Origin: Hexactinellida sp. DTS-2022
Taxonomy: Eukaryota; Porifera; Hexactinellida
DNA: 64,000 bases
NCBI GenBank assembly: GCA_028753945.1
Contig: JAPNXP010000008.1
Span: 1,302,001-1,366,000, forward strand
Direction of reading: 5' to 3'
Part shown: one piece after another, positions 33,437-45,365 of the stretch
Layout of the letters: each line of letters begins with the position of its first letter
How positions within the stretch are numbered: the first letter of the stretch is position 1
Notes under the pieces: model-generated
The model's input: only the letters and a program-made list of their open reading frames with translations
The model's database searches: none
What the model was told of the DNA's origin: nothing
Program-made: the position numbers and the translations under genes

Positions 33437-35387
33437 AAAATTGAAACCCGATAACTTGAGAGTCGAGACGGGCACCGCCATGCTGTGTAGCTAGCTACGA
33501 CGATGCGTTTAATTTAGGCATACCAAGTTTAAATTGCTTCCTCTGCCCCTCATTATGTACCTAATCAACTTAAAAGTACTATCTGGTCAACCGAATATAT
33601 CTGGTTGCCAACCAAATACCAAATACTGACATTCTGCATCAACCCGAATATTGAACTAATATGTTTCAACATTGCTTATTAGCAACTTTTCTCATTATCA
33701 ACTAATTTTCCGACACTGATATATTTAAGAAAGTTATCTTAGTAGCAACAGATTTACAGATTTATAGAAACTCAATTGAATGTATATTTATTTAAAGGTG
33801 CTTATTCATTATCTTCTGTTTAGATTTGATGGAAATTTTGTTCCAAAAAAATGTCAAATATGAGTGCTCCGTATTTCGGAATTTCGATTGTATCCCCATT
33901 TTGAAGAGACTGAGTTCTAAAGAATCAAATATATACTAGTTGCTTATTGCTTAATGCCTGTTTTATAATACATGTTAATATTATACTGTTTTGACCAATT
34001 GACCACCTACAATAGTAATTTTGGAGATCAAATTTGTCAACATTCATAATATTTTGTAAATAAGCTCCTCCCAGATTACTACAATATTCTTACATGTGTT
34101 GAAATTCCTATTAATAAATACTAAAATGGAAATAAAATCAGAATCCTATGCGGCTTGGTATCAGTTAAAGCAGTGTTGTCTGTTATGATAAATCCCCAAA
34201 GAGGTAGCCACACATTAGTTTGTCTAGAAATACTTAGAGAAGCGTTTGCGGATTTTCGAAAATTCGAGAAGATTCACATTAATTAATTAAAACTTATTCA
34301 CAATTTCTTCATATCAAATAAAATCATTTACATCACTAGTAAACAATTCTATAACATTTCAATCAGGATATTAAATCAAATCAAATATTTCAAAATTTTT
34401 GATTTTGGAAAAGAATCATTATAGCCATGCAACTGATACAATTATTTATATGTCATACAGAGTAAACAAACTTCATGTAGTGTATATGGATTTGCTTTTA
34501 GCTACTCAGAGGATAATTAAAAATTAAATCCTCTCTGTTTTCACCGACTATTATTTCTACCAACTTCTTGAGCCTAAATAGTGGTTATAATTAATAAATT
34601 AATAATATGTATTATCTTAATATGTTGTGAATTTATTTCTCAAAGTAACAAATCCTGCTTAATAGTCAATATTAATGAGTGTGCTATCGCGAAACGACAG
34701 ACTCCGAAGAGCTTTGCCAAATTATCTAGTACAATTAAACATGGATTTCACAAATTAATAGCATTTATCACCATTCTTGATTTCCTTGAATTCTTAAAAT
34801 TTCTTAACCAATGATTTAAGAGATTCTTTTGAATCATGAATCATTACTTTGGATGGAGTCTTCTTTTTGAATTAAATTAAGATTGGCATGAGTGATTTTC
34901 CTGAATGATTTGTAATAATTAATATAAAAAATAACGTTAATAATTTGGAGTGCCGCGCCGGCTCCTGCTCCCCAAATACAAACTAGCTTCCTCCTGGAAT
35001 TCGAAGTACGTAGATCCTATAATAATATTGTTCTGTTTTCTGTTATTACCAAACAGAATTATACATATATTTGCAATCATTTCAATGGTTTTTATGCAGC
35101 AATGAATAATTATAATACAATTCAATCAGAAACCCTCTATCCAATTGGAAGCACTCTAAATTAGTCAATTGTAAGTTTACAAATTACAATTGGAATGATT
35201 ATTGTTAAACAATTGTTGGTTTCATAAAAGTGTCATACAAACCACAAGTGGTAAAGACCTTAGATAACTTAAATTCCAAAATGGCATACAAATCACCACT
35301 TATATGAATATAAAAGAGTTTCAGAGAAGACAATTCTAAAATTGCACATTTACATATCACACTTAATTATTCTTTAATTGATCATTA
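33437..35387. other. Interior of the long-IR segment, no gene
   Basis: AT-rich, with no coherent frame. Only short chance ORFs and no repeats shared with the rest of the window were found. Confidence 0.35.
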
Positions 35388-36331
35388 ATGGCAATTGCTC
35401 CTTCATTCCAACCTTTGATGGTTCCTACTATCTTCTCTACTGATAATGAAATGACATTAAAGCAACTTTTTCGTGCTGTCACTATAGATGAAGATACCTG
35501 TATCACGTGGTTGCAGACAAATGGGCTTTTAGCTAGAGGGATGCTATGTAAATGCGGTAGCATGATGCGTCCTGGTGTATTTGCAGGTATATCAGAAGGA
35601 AAGGGGTGGAGATGTCCGGAAAAAAACTGCAAAAAGTTCGCGTCACTAAGGATTGGTTCATTTTTCGAAGGATCCAATGTACCATTACCCGAATTCGTAG
35701 AATTTCTCTATTTCTGGGCAGATAATCTGCAAACAACGGCATTTTTACACAAGAATCTTGGTTGGGGAGAGCATACAATCACTGATTGGAAGAACTTCAT
35801 TCGTGACTTGTGTGTTGAAGTATTTTTAACTAATCCCAAACCAATTGGCGGACCTGGACATATTGTTGAAATAGATGAATCTAAATTCGGACACAGAAAA
35901 TATTCCAGAGGTCGTTTACTTTCAGGTCAATGGGTATTTGGAGGAATTGATAGAGATACAAAGGAGGTTTTTATGATCCCTGTACTTAATCGGACAGCAG
36001 CAACTTTAGTCCCGATCATAGAACAGTATATTCTCCCTGGGACTACTATCTACTCTGATGAATGGGCGTCGTTAATTTAATTCCTGCTAGCACATTCCAA
36101 CACTTAACCGTTAACCACAGCGTAAATTTTGTAAATCCCACCACTGGTGTACATACCCAAACTGTGGAAAGTACTTGGGGTCAAGCGAAAAAGAGGATGA
36201 GGAACTCCATGACTACAAACCCGGAACTATTGGACACCTATCTGGCAGAAATATGTTGGAGAAAAAAATATGTAGAAGCTACTTTCTCCAGTTTAATTAA
36301 AGAAATAAGGGATCAATACCCAGTAGTATAA
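35388..36331 (+). pseudogene. Merlin / ISXO2-like transposase, one frameshift
   Basis: The first frame (35388-36080) has a zinc ribbon (C54, C56, C76, C81), then the DDE core: VEIDESKFGHRKY (D163), WVFGGIDRDT and IYSDEW (D224). The match continues in another frame from about 36077 (NLIPASTFQHLTVNHSVNFV, then HTQTVESTWGQAKKRM with the third acidic residue). One missing base near 36070-36076 therefore breaks an otherwise complete ~310-residue gene. Merlin transposases, related to the bacterial IS1016/ISXO2 group, cut and paste DNA with 8-9 bp duplications. No Merlin-specific TIR was found next to the gene; the arms at 32519 and 37704 are the only candidates. Confidence 0.9.
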
Positions 36332-37316
36332 TTGTACTTCCTGTAATTTGTTATTTGTAAAATTCTATTTATTAAACAGTTAATAATCTACGATGCAGTG
36401 GCATCCATTTCCTAAATTGTTAATCGGTTAAATAAAGTTCACCAACACGATGCAAATTTGTTACCTACAATCCGACGAATTTTTAGTAACGTGTTGCAAT
36501 TAAAGAGAACACAGCTCTTTTGCATACAAGTTGCATGCAACATTTCAAATAAGTCTTGGCATACACAACACAATTTTTCTTGCATGCAACAGTTAAATCA
36601 TTGGGATTTGTTTAAATACAAATGTTTCTATATGATTCCACCGCCCTCAACCTATAAACTCAAGGTCTTCTATAGTTAGGCTTTTTAATCCCGGACTCTT
36701 TATAATCCCGGGATTCCGTTGATTTATGATCAAAGTTGTCTCCCAAGCATTAATTAAATTTGTTTAATGATGTGATTGTCTGATAGAATGAAAATAAAAT
36801 ATTTTTCATTTTAATTCATTTTAATGTATTTGACAAATAGTTTATTATTCTTTATTATACCTCACAATCTTGTAGTATACAAACAGTACTGTACTATATC
36901 CTAATTTTTGGGTGTTGTAATCGTGTTTTGATATTCCATTGGATAATAATTTGCATTTAAGGAGGTAATAGATTGATCAAGTAAATATGTTCGTAGATTG
37001 CGGAGAAATATTAATTTAAGTTAAGTTTAAGGGAAAATAAGTTTAAGTTTAGTGAATAAGGACTGGTTAATAGATAATAGAAATAACAACAAATAACTCC
37101 GTTTGATTGTAAATGTATATTCAGCTTATTTAATTAGAATGTAGATGGAATTAACAACTCGAAAATTGCCATACTGTTGGTAATTTAGTTAAGCCTGACT
37201 GGATTTATGGGACTTAGTTAAAAGTAAGAGACATCAGGAAAAAGGATCGGGATTAAAAATATAAACTAACCAAGGCAATCATTTACATACTGACCCTCTA
37301 CAATTACGAATCTAAT
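36332..37316. other. Interior of the long-IR segment, right part, no gene
   Basis: AT-rich. Contains only an AATCCCGGGATT fragment (36690-36715) resembling the hAT end at 19754. Confidence 0.4.
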
Positions 37317-37739
37317 ACCAGTTGAAATAATGAATCGAATCATGTCGCTTAGCATTTTGTAGAATAATTTGAAACTGAGGATTTGAAATATATAATAGGA
37401 ATCTGATAAAATGAATCTGACACCTAATAACGAATAGAAGTGTTAGACATGTAAATTGGCTTGTATGCACATAACTATGCTACTACAATACTATTTTATA
37501 GTATATTTGGCTTCAGTGATGATTTCAATTTTTCCCATAGAGTTTGGCTTATGAGCTAAAAAAAATTTAACTTTTTTGTTTCTTGACCGATTTTAGTGAT
37601 CTTTAGCTCAATCTTCATGTCTCAACGTGTTCTATCACGTGGCATACAGTGATTTTGGCCATCATTAAAAAAGTAGGGGGGTGTAAGATAGTGCAATTGT
37701 ACCAAACCGGTCGTAATAAGATGAAATTTAAAAATTATG

Positions 37740-37945
37740 GTTTGTTTATAAAATGGACTTGGAGTAATCCATGGTGATGTAAAACTCTTACCGTGAATAG
37801 GCTATGGTTAACGTAGGCTGTGGTTACAATCCTATTAATTCACATGCCCATATATGGTGGTGTCATTTTAGTGATGTGACCATAAACCTTGAAATTAATT
37901 TATATGCGATAGCTTAGCTCTAACTTCATAGAAATATCAATAATC
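37740..37945 (+). repeat. Repeat R2, fragment
   Basis: Shares ACCGTGAATAGGCTATGGTT, GTAGGCTGTGGTTACAA and CCCATATATGGTGGTGTCAT with the R2 copies at 29790-29960 (reverse) and 46440-46520. Confidence 0.6.
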
Positions 37946-38170
37946 CATTTCAAGTTTGAAGGTAAAGTTTAATATGGTATAAAACAATTTTCCACATAAT
38001 TGCCACCCCTCAGTACCATTTTTCTACGAATATTTGGATTGACCAGATGCCGGACTAAATGCCCGACTTTTTTGAGAAAGATACAATAGATTAAGATTCA
38101 AAAAAATTTATACACAACAAATGATACTTACCTTCAAACCACTTTTTTTTCCCGCAGAAATCAGCAATAA

Positions 38171-38669
38171 CTAGCTAGGTCGCTTCGCGGCAGAACACAA
38201 CCACACATCAACAGCTTCGCGGTTGGGGTGTGGTCTATATACTCCTAATATTGATTATGAAGCGCAAATAGGCCTAAATAGTCAAATTTAACAATGTGAA
38301 ATTTTAATGATTACGTCATCATGCGATAATTAGTTAGCATAGTGGCGATCTGGTGTGACCAACGTGTCCGCATCATTAATGTACATGTTCTAATAAATTT
38401 ACAGATTTTTATCTCTTAAAGGGCGCGAATTATGTGCGATTAAGTGAATTTTCAGGGTTCTCGAAATGTGACAATGACGTCATAACTTGTCGAGGTGTGA
38501 GAAATTTTGAGCGGAAACCTCAACTTGTTGGCGGGTGCCAAAACTTACCCCTATATGCCAAAAATCACATTTGGATACCGTCCAGTTTCTTCAATCAACT
38601 CGGAACATACAAACAAATATATATATATATATATATACACCCACCCAGCTTGTGTTTTAATAGTATAGA
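38171..38669 (-). mobile_element. Non-autonomous Helitron, copy 2
   Basis: Minus strand: starts TCTATACTATTAAAACACAA (right edge) and ends in the CTAG hairpin region at 38171, with about 14 bp of the 3' hairpin deleted compared with copies 1 and 3. Contains an (AT)n run at 38615-38636. Confidence 0.85.
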
Positions 38670-38906
38670 TTCATGAAGATAATGTGCAAACAATGAAATA
38701 TTCCATAAAATATACACTTTTTCGGACTCCGGACCCTTCATAATTAATTATTGCCTCATAAAAGTAATTAATCGCTAAGTGAGTCAACGGGGTGATTACA
38801 ATAGACTTATTAGAAGTTAAGTATTGAATTAGAACACTCTAGAACAATTATGAATCAGTTACCGAATGCATATAAACTATGTCATATAGGATAGACGCTC
38901 TTATTA

Positions 38907-38965
38907 CTGTGCCGACTATACTATAGTATAGTGGCCCAGTATTGGTCTTAGTGCTTTGGTTACCG

Positions 38966-39014
<49 letters not shown>

Positions 39015-39870
39015 GTCCGTAGATCGTCCACAGAACAGAGTTTTATTAACTAAAAGCCCAAATTTTCAGGATATGTGTCTCATGGGTGACAGATGTGCAC
39101 CTGGGGTCACGATTTTTGATTAAATTTTTTTGGACAGCTCATTAACACCTTTTAAAATTTTTCTGGTCCATAACTCAAAATATGTTTTACTAAACCCCCA
39201 AATTTATTTCATATTTGGATTCATCTTAAAATTCTGCGTCTAATGGGAGAAGAAAATCTTTAAAAATGTGTTTGATTTCTGCCATAAATGGGGGTTGAAA
39301 TTTCTTTGTTTACTCACACTTCAATTTCAATAAAACTGTTAAATCTAATTCTATTGTTTCAACTTGTAATAATTATATTGATTTAAGGTCTTAAGACCTT
39401 AACTTGTTAAATCTTACTCTATTGATTCAACTTGCGATAAATATATTGATTTAACTAATAAATTACAGCTGGCATCTATTTAATTGTAGTATTACTATAC
39501 AATGGATTAAATAAAATATAATAATATAAGGAATTTGTTGACTCAACTCAACCAACCGTGGATAACATTGCTAAAATAAATAACGAATAATATAATTTAA
39601 TATCAATACACAATGAATGAATGGCATTAAACTCTAGATGGTTTATGATAGAAACAAACTTCAAATTCAACAATTGTTCCTTGTGACTCCGACCAATTAA
39701 CAAATGGTTCTTCACACCTTGGGCGTTGATGACTTGGCGAAAAAAATCGAAAATTCCAGCCTGCGCCGACAGCATGTTCGTTTGGAGGCACTATCAAAAA
39801 CCACCAACAAAATATAGTGCCACCAAAGGAACATGCGTCGGCACAGGCTGCAATTTTGTTCTATTTAATA
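38907..39870 (+). repeat. R1 unit, forward, complete
   Basis: Short palindrome 38907-38939, (ATT)n 38967-39014, body, long hairpin 39747-39858. A good reference unit, as no insertion interrupts it. Confidence 0.8.
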
Positions 39871-40017
39871 TTGAAAGTATCTATACTTACCCACAAAAAT
39901 TTGTTCTAGAAGCCTATTACTGACTTCTAAGTTATGCTCACCCCAACCGTCAGTGATTCTTCACTTATGGAAATAAATGCGCAGTTGGATAATCCTTTCA
40001 TTAATCATTAGTTCCTA

Positions 40018-40340
40018 TCCGTGGACACCGATTTATATTTTAAGGTTTGTATACACCATTTCCTTGAGGTGGACATTGAGAGAACGTTTCTATTCCATGT
40101 TGGGACAAGGATGGTGGAAATGGTAAAGAAGAAGATCACTCTGAACTGAAGAAGTCCGCAGTACCATCTATCTTCCCAAACTTCCCTAGTTATTTGACAG
40201 ATGTGGCTACAAAACCCAAAGACTCTCATGGCACGATAAGGAGCTGAAAAGAGTTCAAGAAGTTTGCGAGAAAAGCCGCATTGATCATGGAGAAACTGAG
40301 GCTAAGTCTATCGTTTCTACTCTTAGTTCCATTTTAGTAA
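40018..40340 (+). pseudogene. P-type THAP domain fragment (B)
   Basis: In broken frames the plus strand reads a THAP-like C-terminus, with IFPNFPSYLTD followed by VATKPKDSHGTI. This is equivalent to the LPNCPSYL segment of relic A. The catalytic part does not follow, so this is a 5' fragment only. Confidence 0.65.
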
Positions 40341-40679
40341 ATTGTATCTAATTCAACTACCTAATGGTTGGCTTACCCATCAACTCAATTTCATTACCAT
40401 CATATTTCTTAAAATTCAATTTTATAATAACGTATCAACCATCGACCGTTCTATTATTGTTGATGAAAATCTATTTTGCAAAGGTTTTTAAAGGCAAACT
40501 TATAAGATTGAGTTATCTTATCATACTCATCAATGATATTAGGTCTTTAGAAAATATCATACATGAAGTTCATTTATTTGAAATGAGCCATGATAACCAT
40601 AAATACTCCAGTTCTTCAGCTACGCCTTTGATAAACCACATCGAAAATGCAATTCACATCATTTCTAGTAGTGGGGCAG

Positions 40680-41005
40680 CATAGCAATAAAATTGTTCAA
40701 TTTTTGATACAAGCTTGAAAATTGGCACAGACATAGATAAATATATTATAAAAAGATATGGATATGGAGGCATCACGAAATTTTAATATTTTCAAGATGG
40801 CGGCCAAAAATTGTCGGAAAGTGTGGACAAAAGCCCGCTCTCGCGATTACTTGTTAAATGACCTCGTAGAGTGTTTATATGCTCATAGTTATTCTCAAAT
40901 GACTGCGATGAAGAAAGAGGGGTCACTCGATAGGATAGAAACAATATTTGAGAATGGAATGTGTTACATTCCAGCGTTGTCAAGGAATGTCCTCTTATTT
41001 CTAAA
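40680..41005 (+). repeat. Inverted repeat R4, left copy
   Basis: About 93% identical to the reverse complement of 44528-44862. Both copies carry the same short frame starting MDMEASRNFNIFKMAAKN. The outer end reads AGTGGGGCAGCATA. Confidence 0.75.
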
Positions 41006-41129
41006 TCACATTTCCCACTATTTTGAATAAAATCAGGCAAATAAATAGGATTGCAACCATTAGGATAATTGATTCAATAATTCTGCATATGACATTGTAA
41101 TAATATGAAGATGTGTTTAGGAATTTAGT

Positions 41130-41310
41130 GCTAAGCTCTAGAGTTTATAGTTCTCGAGATAAAAATTTGCTAAATCATCAAAAATGGGCACATTTTATGT
41201 CCATATATGGTCATTTGGAAAAACTTTGCGAGTTAGGGTCATAAAATGTATTATGGAGGGATAGGAAACCGGGTATTGCGAGCATTTTTCACTATAAATT
41301 TCTTTATTGG
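41130..41310 (+). repeat. Repeat R2, fragment
   Basis: Shares CTAAGCTCTAGAGTTTATA, GGGCACATT, CATATATGG and CGGGTATTGCGAGCATTTT with 46992-47170. Confidence 0.65.
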
Positions 41311-41430
41311 TCAACGGGTTTCTGAGATTCAAAATAGAAATGTGAAAGGACCACCCAATGAGCTGAAAGGTCAGAAAGGTATAATTGCTAGATCTTTCAC
41401 AGTTTTTATCCAAATTGTTTGAAACCAAGT

Positions 41431-42356
41431 GTAAACTAATGGATATATATTTAATTTGGGAATGACCCTTGATCTAAACTTTACATTGTGTACTTTCAGA
41501 GTTCCAGCCCTTTGAAGTCAGACTTGGCACATTGACAGTCCAAAACTCACTTCAAATGACTATAACTCTGAATTTTTAAATTGAAATGTTGAAAATTTTA
41601 TTTTACACCCTAAATATATATGCAAATATACTAATCTATGAATAACAACGAAATTGAACGAACAATATAGTTGTGCCAGCCTACAAACTTTTCAACCCAT
41701 TTGAAAATGTTTATCACATTCCCGGATCTTATAAAGGTCGCTACAGCAAAACTATTGCTCAGATTCACTTGAAATTTGAAATGTAGGTGTACTTTAGGGG
41801 GTACTATCCAAAAACAATCGAATCTCAATTTATCTGTCGACCATTGTGGGGCCGTAATTTAAACTTTCGTCCGAAATTGGCTATATATCAGACAATTCCT
41901 TGTTTACAGAGCCCTACTGACTTCAAATCTACTCAGAATTCAAAAAAAAATTGCCAGATTATCTACCAGTGTGAAACAAACAGGAAAACGAATTTAACTC
42001 AATTTCTCATTTGCTGTATAGTGCGGCCTAAACCAATTTGTAATTTATATGTATCTCAATATTATGTAAAGTCAGTTGGTACTGTGTAAATCAAATAATC
42101 ACTTTTCGTGTCTTCTATTTTCGGCTATTTTACAAATTGGTATCAACCGGTGTTATTTGAATTCAAGATTCTTTTGAAGCGTCCAAAAATTGTGTTCAAT
42201 AGTAACCGGAAATTCGCTTTATCCGTGTTCGTACTAATGAGGTTATATTGTATATTTCAATTTTTGAATTTAATTAGGGTTTATTTAGTTCAAGCGCTCA
42301 AAATATTTTTGCCGAGAACATTCAGGGGCTAAGGATTTTAAGAAACTATTGATGAA
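41431..42356. other. Intergenic, no gene
   Basis: AT-rich. Near 42215-42250 is a decayed Tigger-type end (CCGTGTTCGTACTAATGAGG). Confidence 0.35.
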
Positions 42357-42380
42357 TCTATATTATTAAAACTTGATTGT

Positions 42381-42460
<80 letters not shown>

Positions 42461-42760
42461 TGTGTGTCTGTGTGTCTGTGTGACCAATGTGTGTGTTTGT
42501 TTGTCCAGGTTGTATTAATGTGATGGGGGAATAGAAAATGCATTTATATACGAGATAGAAACTAACTTTATAATAGGTAAACAAGTACGTACCTATGCTG
42601 ATTTCAAATTTCGCATTTTTTAAATTTTAATATGAATATTATTGTTGTTTACAAAAAAGGTACAGATTAATGAATATTCAAAATCACCCTAGAAGTTTGC
42701 TTTCACGGGTATTATAGCTAAACAAGTTAAAAGTATGGAAATGGTAGGAAGGGATGTTTT
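42357..42760 (+). mobile_element. Helitron 5'-end fragment
   Basis: Starts TCTATATTATTAAAACTTGA after an A. After a TG microsatellite it continues with GAGATAGAAACTAAC, GGTAAACAAGTACGTACC and CTATGCTGATTT, also present (reverse) in the 5' region of the Helitron at 27460-28340. Confidence 0.65.
42384..42482. repeat. (TG)n microsatellite
   Basis: About 100 bp of TG repeat with three TC interruptions near its end. It produces the poly-Thr/His false frames in this region. Confidence 0.95.
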
Positions 42761-42999
42761 ATTAACTCTATTATCAATTGTTTAGTGTGGAGTACCGATC
42801 CGTCGCAAATGCGACCGAGACCGAAGGCTCCTATTTAATAAACAACGACTTAGAAGAGTTTATAACTGCAACTGGGTAACTCGAATAGCAGGGGCGTATC
42901 GAGCCATTTTCCTGGAGGATGTAGTCCTCAATCGTTGCAGACTTTTACAATATTTTTCGTATAGTATAAGATCCACTATTTTCAGGAAATAGAATGTAC

Positions 43000-43123
43000 T
43001 AGGGTTTTTTAAGGCCGATCTTGGTGTAAAATTTGCACCAAAATGTTTGGAGTTACACCACGATTCGGGTCGGCCGCGGCCGCTGCTGAGTTACACCAAG
43101 GTCTCAACCTTAAAAGAACCCTG
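43000..43123. mobile_element. Short MITE with GGCCGCGGCCG core
   Basis: Ends TAGGGTTTTTTAAGG and CCTTAAAAGAACCCTG. Flanking 8-mers GAATGTAC and GAATACAC match at 6 of 8. Internal TTACACCA/TGGTGTAA inverted words. Related to 7232-7420. Confidence 0.7.
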
Positions 43124-43184
43124 GAATACACAGTATTGATTTATATTAAAACATGAATAAGATCTTTACATGCATGTCTATATA

Positions 43185-43363
43185 CAGTAGAACCGCGTTA
43201 ATACGAGCATCAACGGACGATATAATTTCGTTAGCTTTATTCAGAGTTCATATTAACCGAAGTAAACCCCATTGTAGCTTGTAGGGGCCTGATTATGTGG
43301 AACTGTTTGTCGTCTTATCCGCGAAATGGTATTAACCGTGTTCGTACTAACGAGATTCTACTG
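43185..43363. mobile_element. Tigger-type MITE (TA target)
   Basis: Ends CAGTAGAACCGCGTTAATAC and GTACTAACGAGATTCTACTG between TA dinucleotides (43183-43184, 43364-43365). Confidence 0.88.
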
Positions 43364-43616
43364 TAATATGGAAATATCCGTTGAATATAAGATAGGTATT
43401 GGTGTCGAATCTGTCGATTAAACGTAGTCATCTCGCTTTATAGAGCCACCAGTTAATAGATTTCCCGCTTAATCGAGTAAAAGTTTCACAAGATTTTTAA
43501 GACGGAATGACATTTGACTCAAAATAGAACTCGGTTAGTATGTAACCCCTCGGGAGAGAAAATTTGTGCATATTATCCAATTGTACGTACTAACTGACTT
43601 TACATTATATTGAGAT

Positions 43617-43951
43617 CAGGGTTGTTTGATTTAAATCATGATTTAAATCAATGATTTTTATTAATAAAAATCATGATTTAAATCAAAAATCTGATTTAAA
43701 TCAGAATTTTTTGATTTAAATCTGATTTTCACGTCCATTGTTTTTTGCGAAAAGAAAAGAAATACATTGATAATGAGTCAAATTACAATGATAATGAGTC
43801 ATTATCAATGTAATTAATATATTAGTCAAATAATATACGCCAGTGTGATTTAGATTGCAAAAAAATATTTAAATACAGAACTCTGATTTAAATCAAAAAG
43901 ATCGGATTTTTTTTATTTTTTTAAAAAAATCATGATTTTTATCAACCCTGA
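43617..43951. mobile_element. hAT-like MITE of GATTTAAATC repeats
   Basis: Ends CAGGGTTGTTTGATTTAAAT and ATTTTTATCAACCCTG. The interior repeats the palindrome GATTTAAATC. No exact target duplication seen. Confidence 0.75.
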
Positions 43952-44023
43952 AATTTGAGATACATATTAATTACTAATTGGTTTAAAAAAATTAGTGCTT
44001 ACTAAGCCGGAGTATGTACTAAC

Positions 44024-44382
44024 CAGAGTGGACCATGGCTCAACATAGGTGACCCATGACCCATCCCATTTCTGACCCATGACCCATCGAGTGACCCATT
44101 GACCCATCACATAATTTTAAATATCTTTATGCTATACTGTACTATAACATTAACAGAATAACAGAATACAGTATATATTACCTCAACAAACCTACTTATT
44201 GCAATGTTGAATATGTTACTAATACAATGCACATCGATGTTATAATAATAATGATGATGATGATGATGAGTGATTCGTATTTTAACTTAAGAATACATTG
44301 AAATTCCAAATGGGTCATGGGTCATGGAACCGTGACACATGACCCATCTGACCCATGACCCATCGACCCATGGTCCACTCTG
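44024..44382. mobile_element. hAT-type MITE of TGACCCATGACCCAT repeats
   Basis: TIRs CAGAGTGGACCATGG and CCATGGTCCACTCTG. Flanking 8-mers GTACTAAC (44016-44023) and GTACTACC (44383-44390). Both ends carry runs of GACCCATGACCCATC or its complement. Confidence 0.87.
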
Positions 44383-44527
44383 GTACTACCGAGTTATACT
44401 TTAGTACATATATATATACAAAAGCAAATTAACTTTGTCAATTGAAGTTTAATCAATGTTTAATGATATTCGTAATCAGTATAAGATTTCCCGTCATTAT
44501 AGGGGTCACATGACCATGTTCCGGGTG

Positions 44528-44862
44528 GGAGGACATTCCTTGACAACGCTGGAATGTAACACATTCCATTCTCAAATATTGTTTCTACCCTATCGAGTGA
44601 CCCCTCTTTCTTCGTCGCACAGTCATTTGAGAATAACTATGCGCATACAAACACTCTACGAGGTCATTTAACAAGTAATCGCGAGAGCGGGCTTTTGTCC
44701 ACACTTTCCGACAATTTTTGGCCGCCATCTTGAAAATATTAAAATTTCGTGATGCCTCCATATCCATATCATTTTATAATATATTTATCTATGTCTGTGC
44801 CAATTTTCATGCTTGTATCAAAAATTGAACAATTCAATCCAATATGGCAGTTATGCTGCCCC
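44528..44862 (-). repeat. Inverted repeat R4, right copy
   Basis: Reverse-complement partner of 40680-41005, also carrying the MDMEASRNFN frame. The pair encloses about 3.5 kb that holds only MITEs, an R2 fragment and the Helitron fragment. Confidence 0.75.
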
Positions 44863-44966
44863 ACTATAGTGTTATTGATACATTAGAGCCCAGTAATTCC
44901 TCAGATTTGGAAATCGAGAGGGATTCTATGCGTATTCGTCTTAATTTTTGCTAGATCAGTTGAAAT

Positions 44967-45180
44967 CAGGCTTTCATCCAGGATTAATTTACCTCGCTCC
45001 TAGATTTAGTTTGAGCTTGTACAGTTTTCATTTTGTACGCCTATATTAGTAATCTTGCATTAAGTCTATAGGAGCATCTCTCGATATTGTAGGCCTAGAC
45101 ACGATTTTTGTACGCCTAGATTAAAATCCTGCCAAATTACGCTCCTTTAGGCGCGCCCAACACGCCTGGATAACACCCTG
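44967..45180. mobile_element. hAT-type MITE (CAGGCTTTCATCC family)
   Basis: TIRs CAGGCTTTCATCCAGG and GCCTGGATAACACCCTG, with a perfect 8-bp duplication GTTGAAAT (44959-44966, 45181-45188). Confidence 0.93.
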
Positions 45181-45365
45181 GTTGAAATACCTAATTGTCG
45201 ATAAACACGGTCGCCGTTACAACATCCTCACTCAAGTCTTTGTTTTGAAAATTCACCGAATTTCTTAGCTTGTTATCGTCTTATTCAAGGTTCTAATTGT
45301 CTAATTCTTCCACATGAGCGTAATTTATTAAATCAAAAATAGTATTGGCTTAGAAAGTGAGTATA

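Larger units (their letters stand above)
32519..37704. mobile_element. 5.2-kb segment bounded by ~390-bp inverted repeats
   Basis: The left arm 32519-32913 and the right arm 37317-37704 are about 97% identical reverse complements, beginning GGTACAATTGCTCTATCTTA. I find no convincing target duplication outside the arms (the palindrome CAATTG near each end confuses the reading). Inside are two nested MITEs and one Merlin transposase relic. It could be a large Merlin-type transposon with long TIRs, a foldback element, or two inverted insertions of one repeat. Confidence 0.7.

Noticed and set aside
35363..35778. Minus-strand ORFs over the Merlin transposase
   Set aside because: Antisense shadows of a frame with clear DDE motifs.
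42358..42584. ORFs made of Thr-His repeats
   Set aside because: They are translations of the (TG)n microsatellite with no start context or homology.
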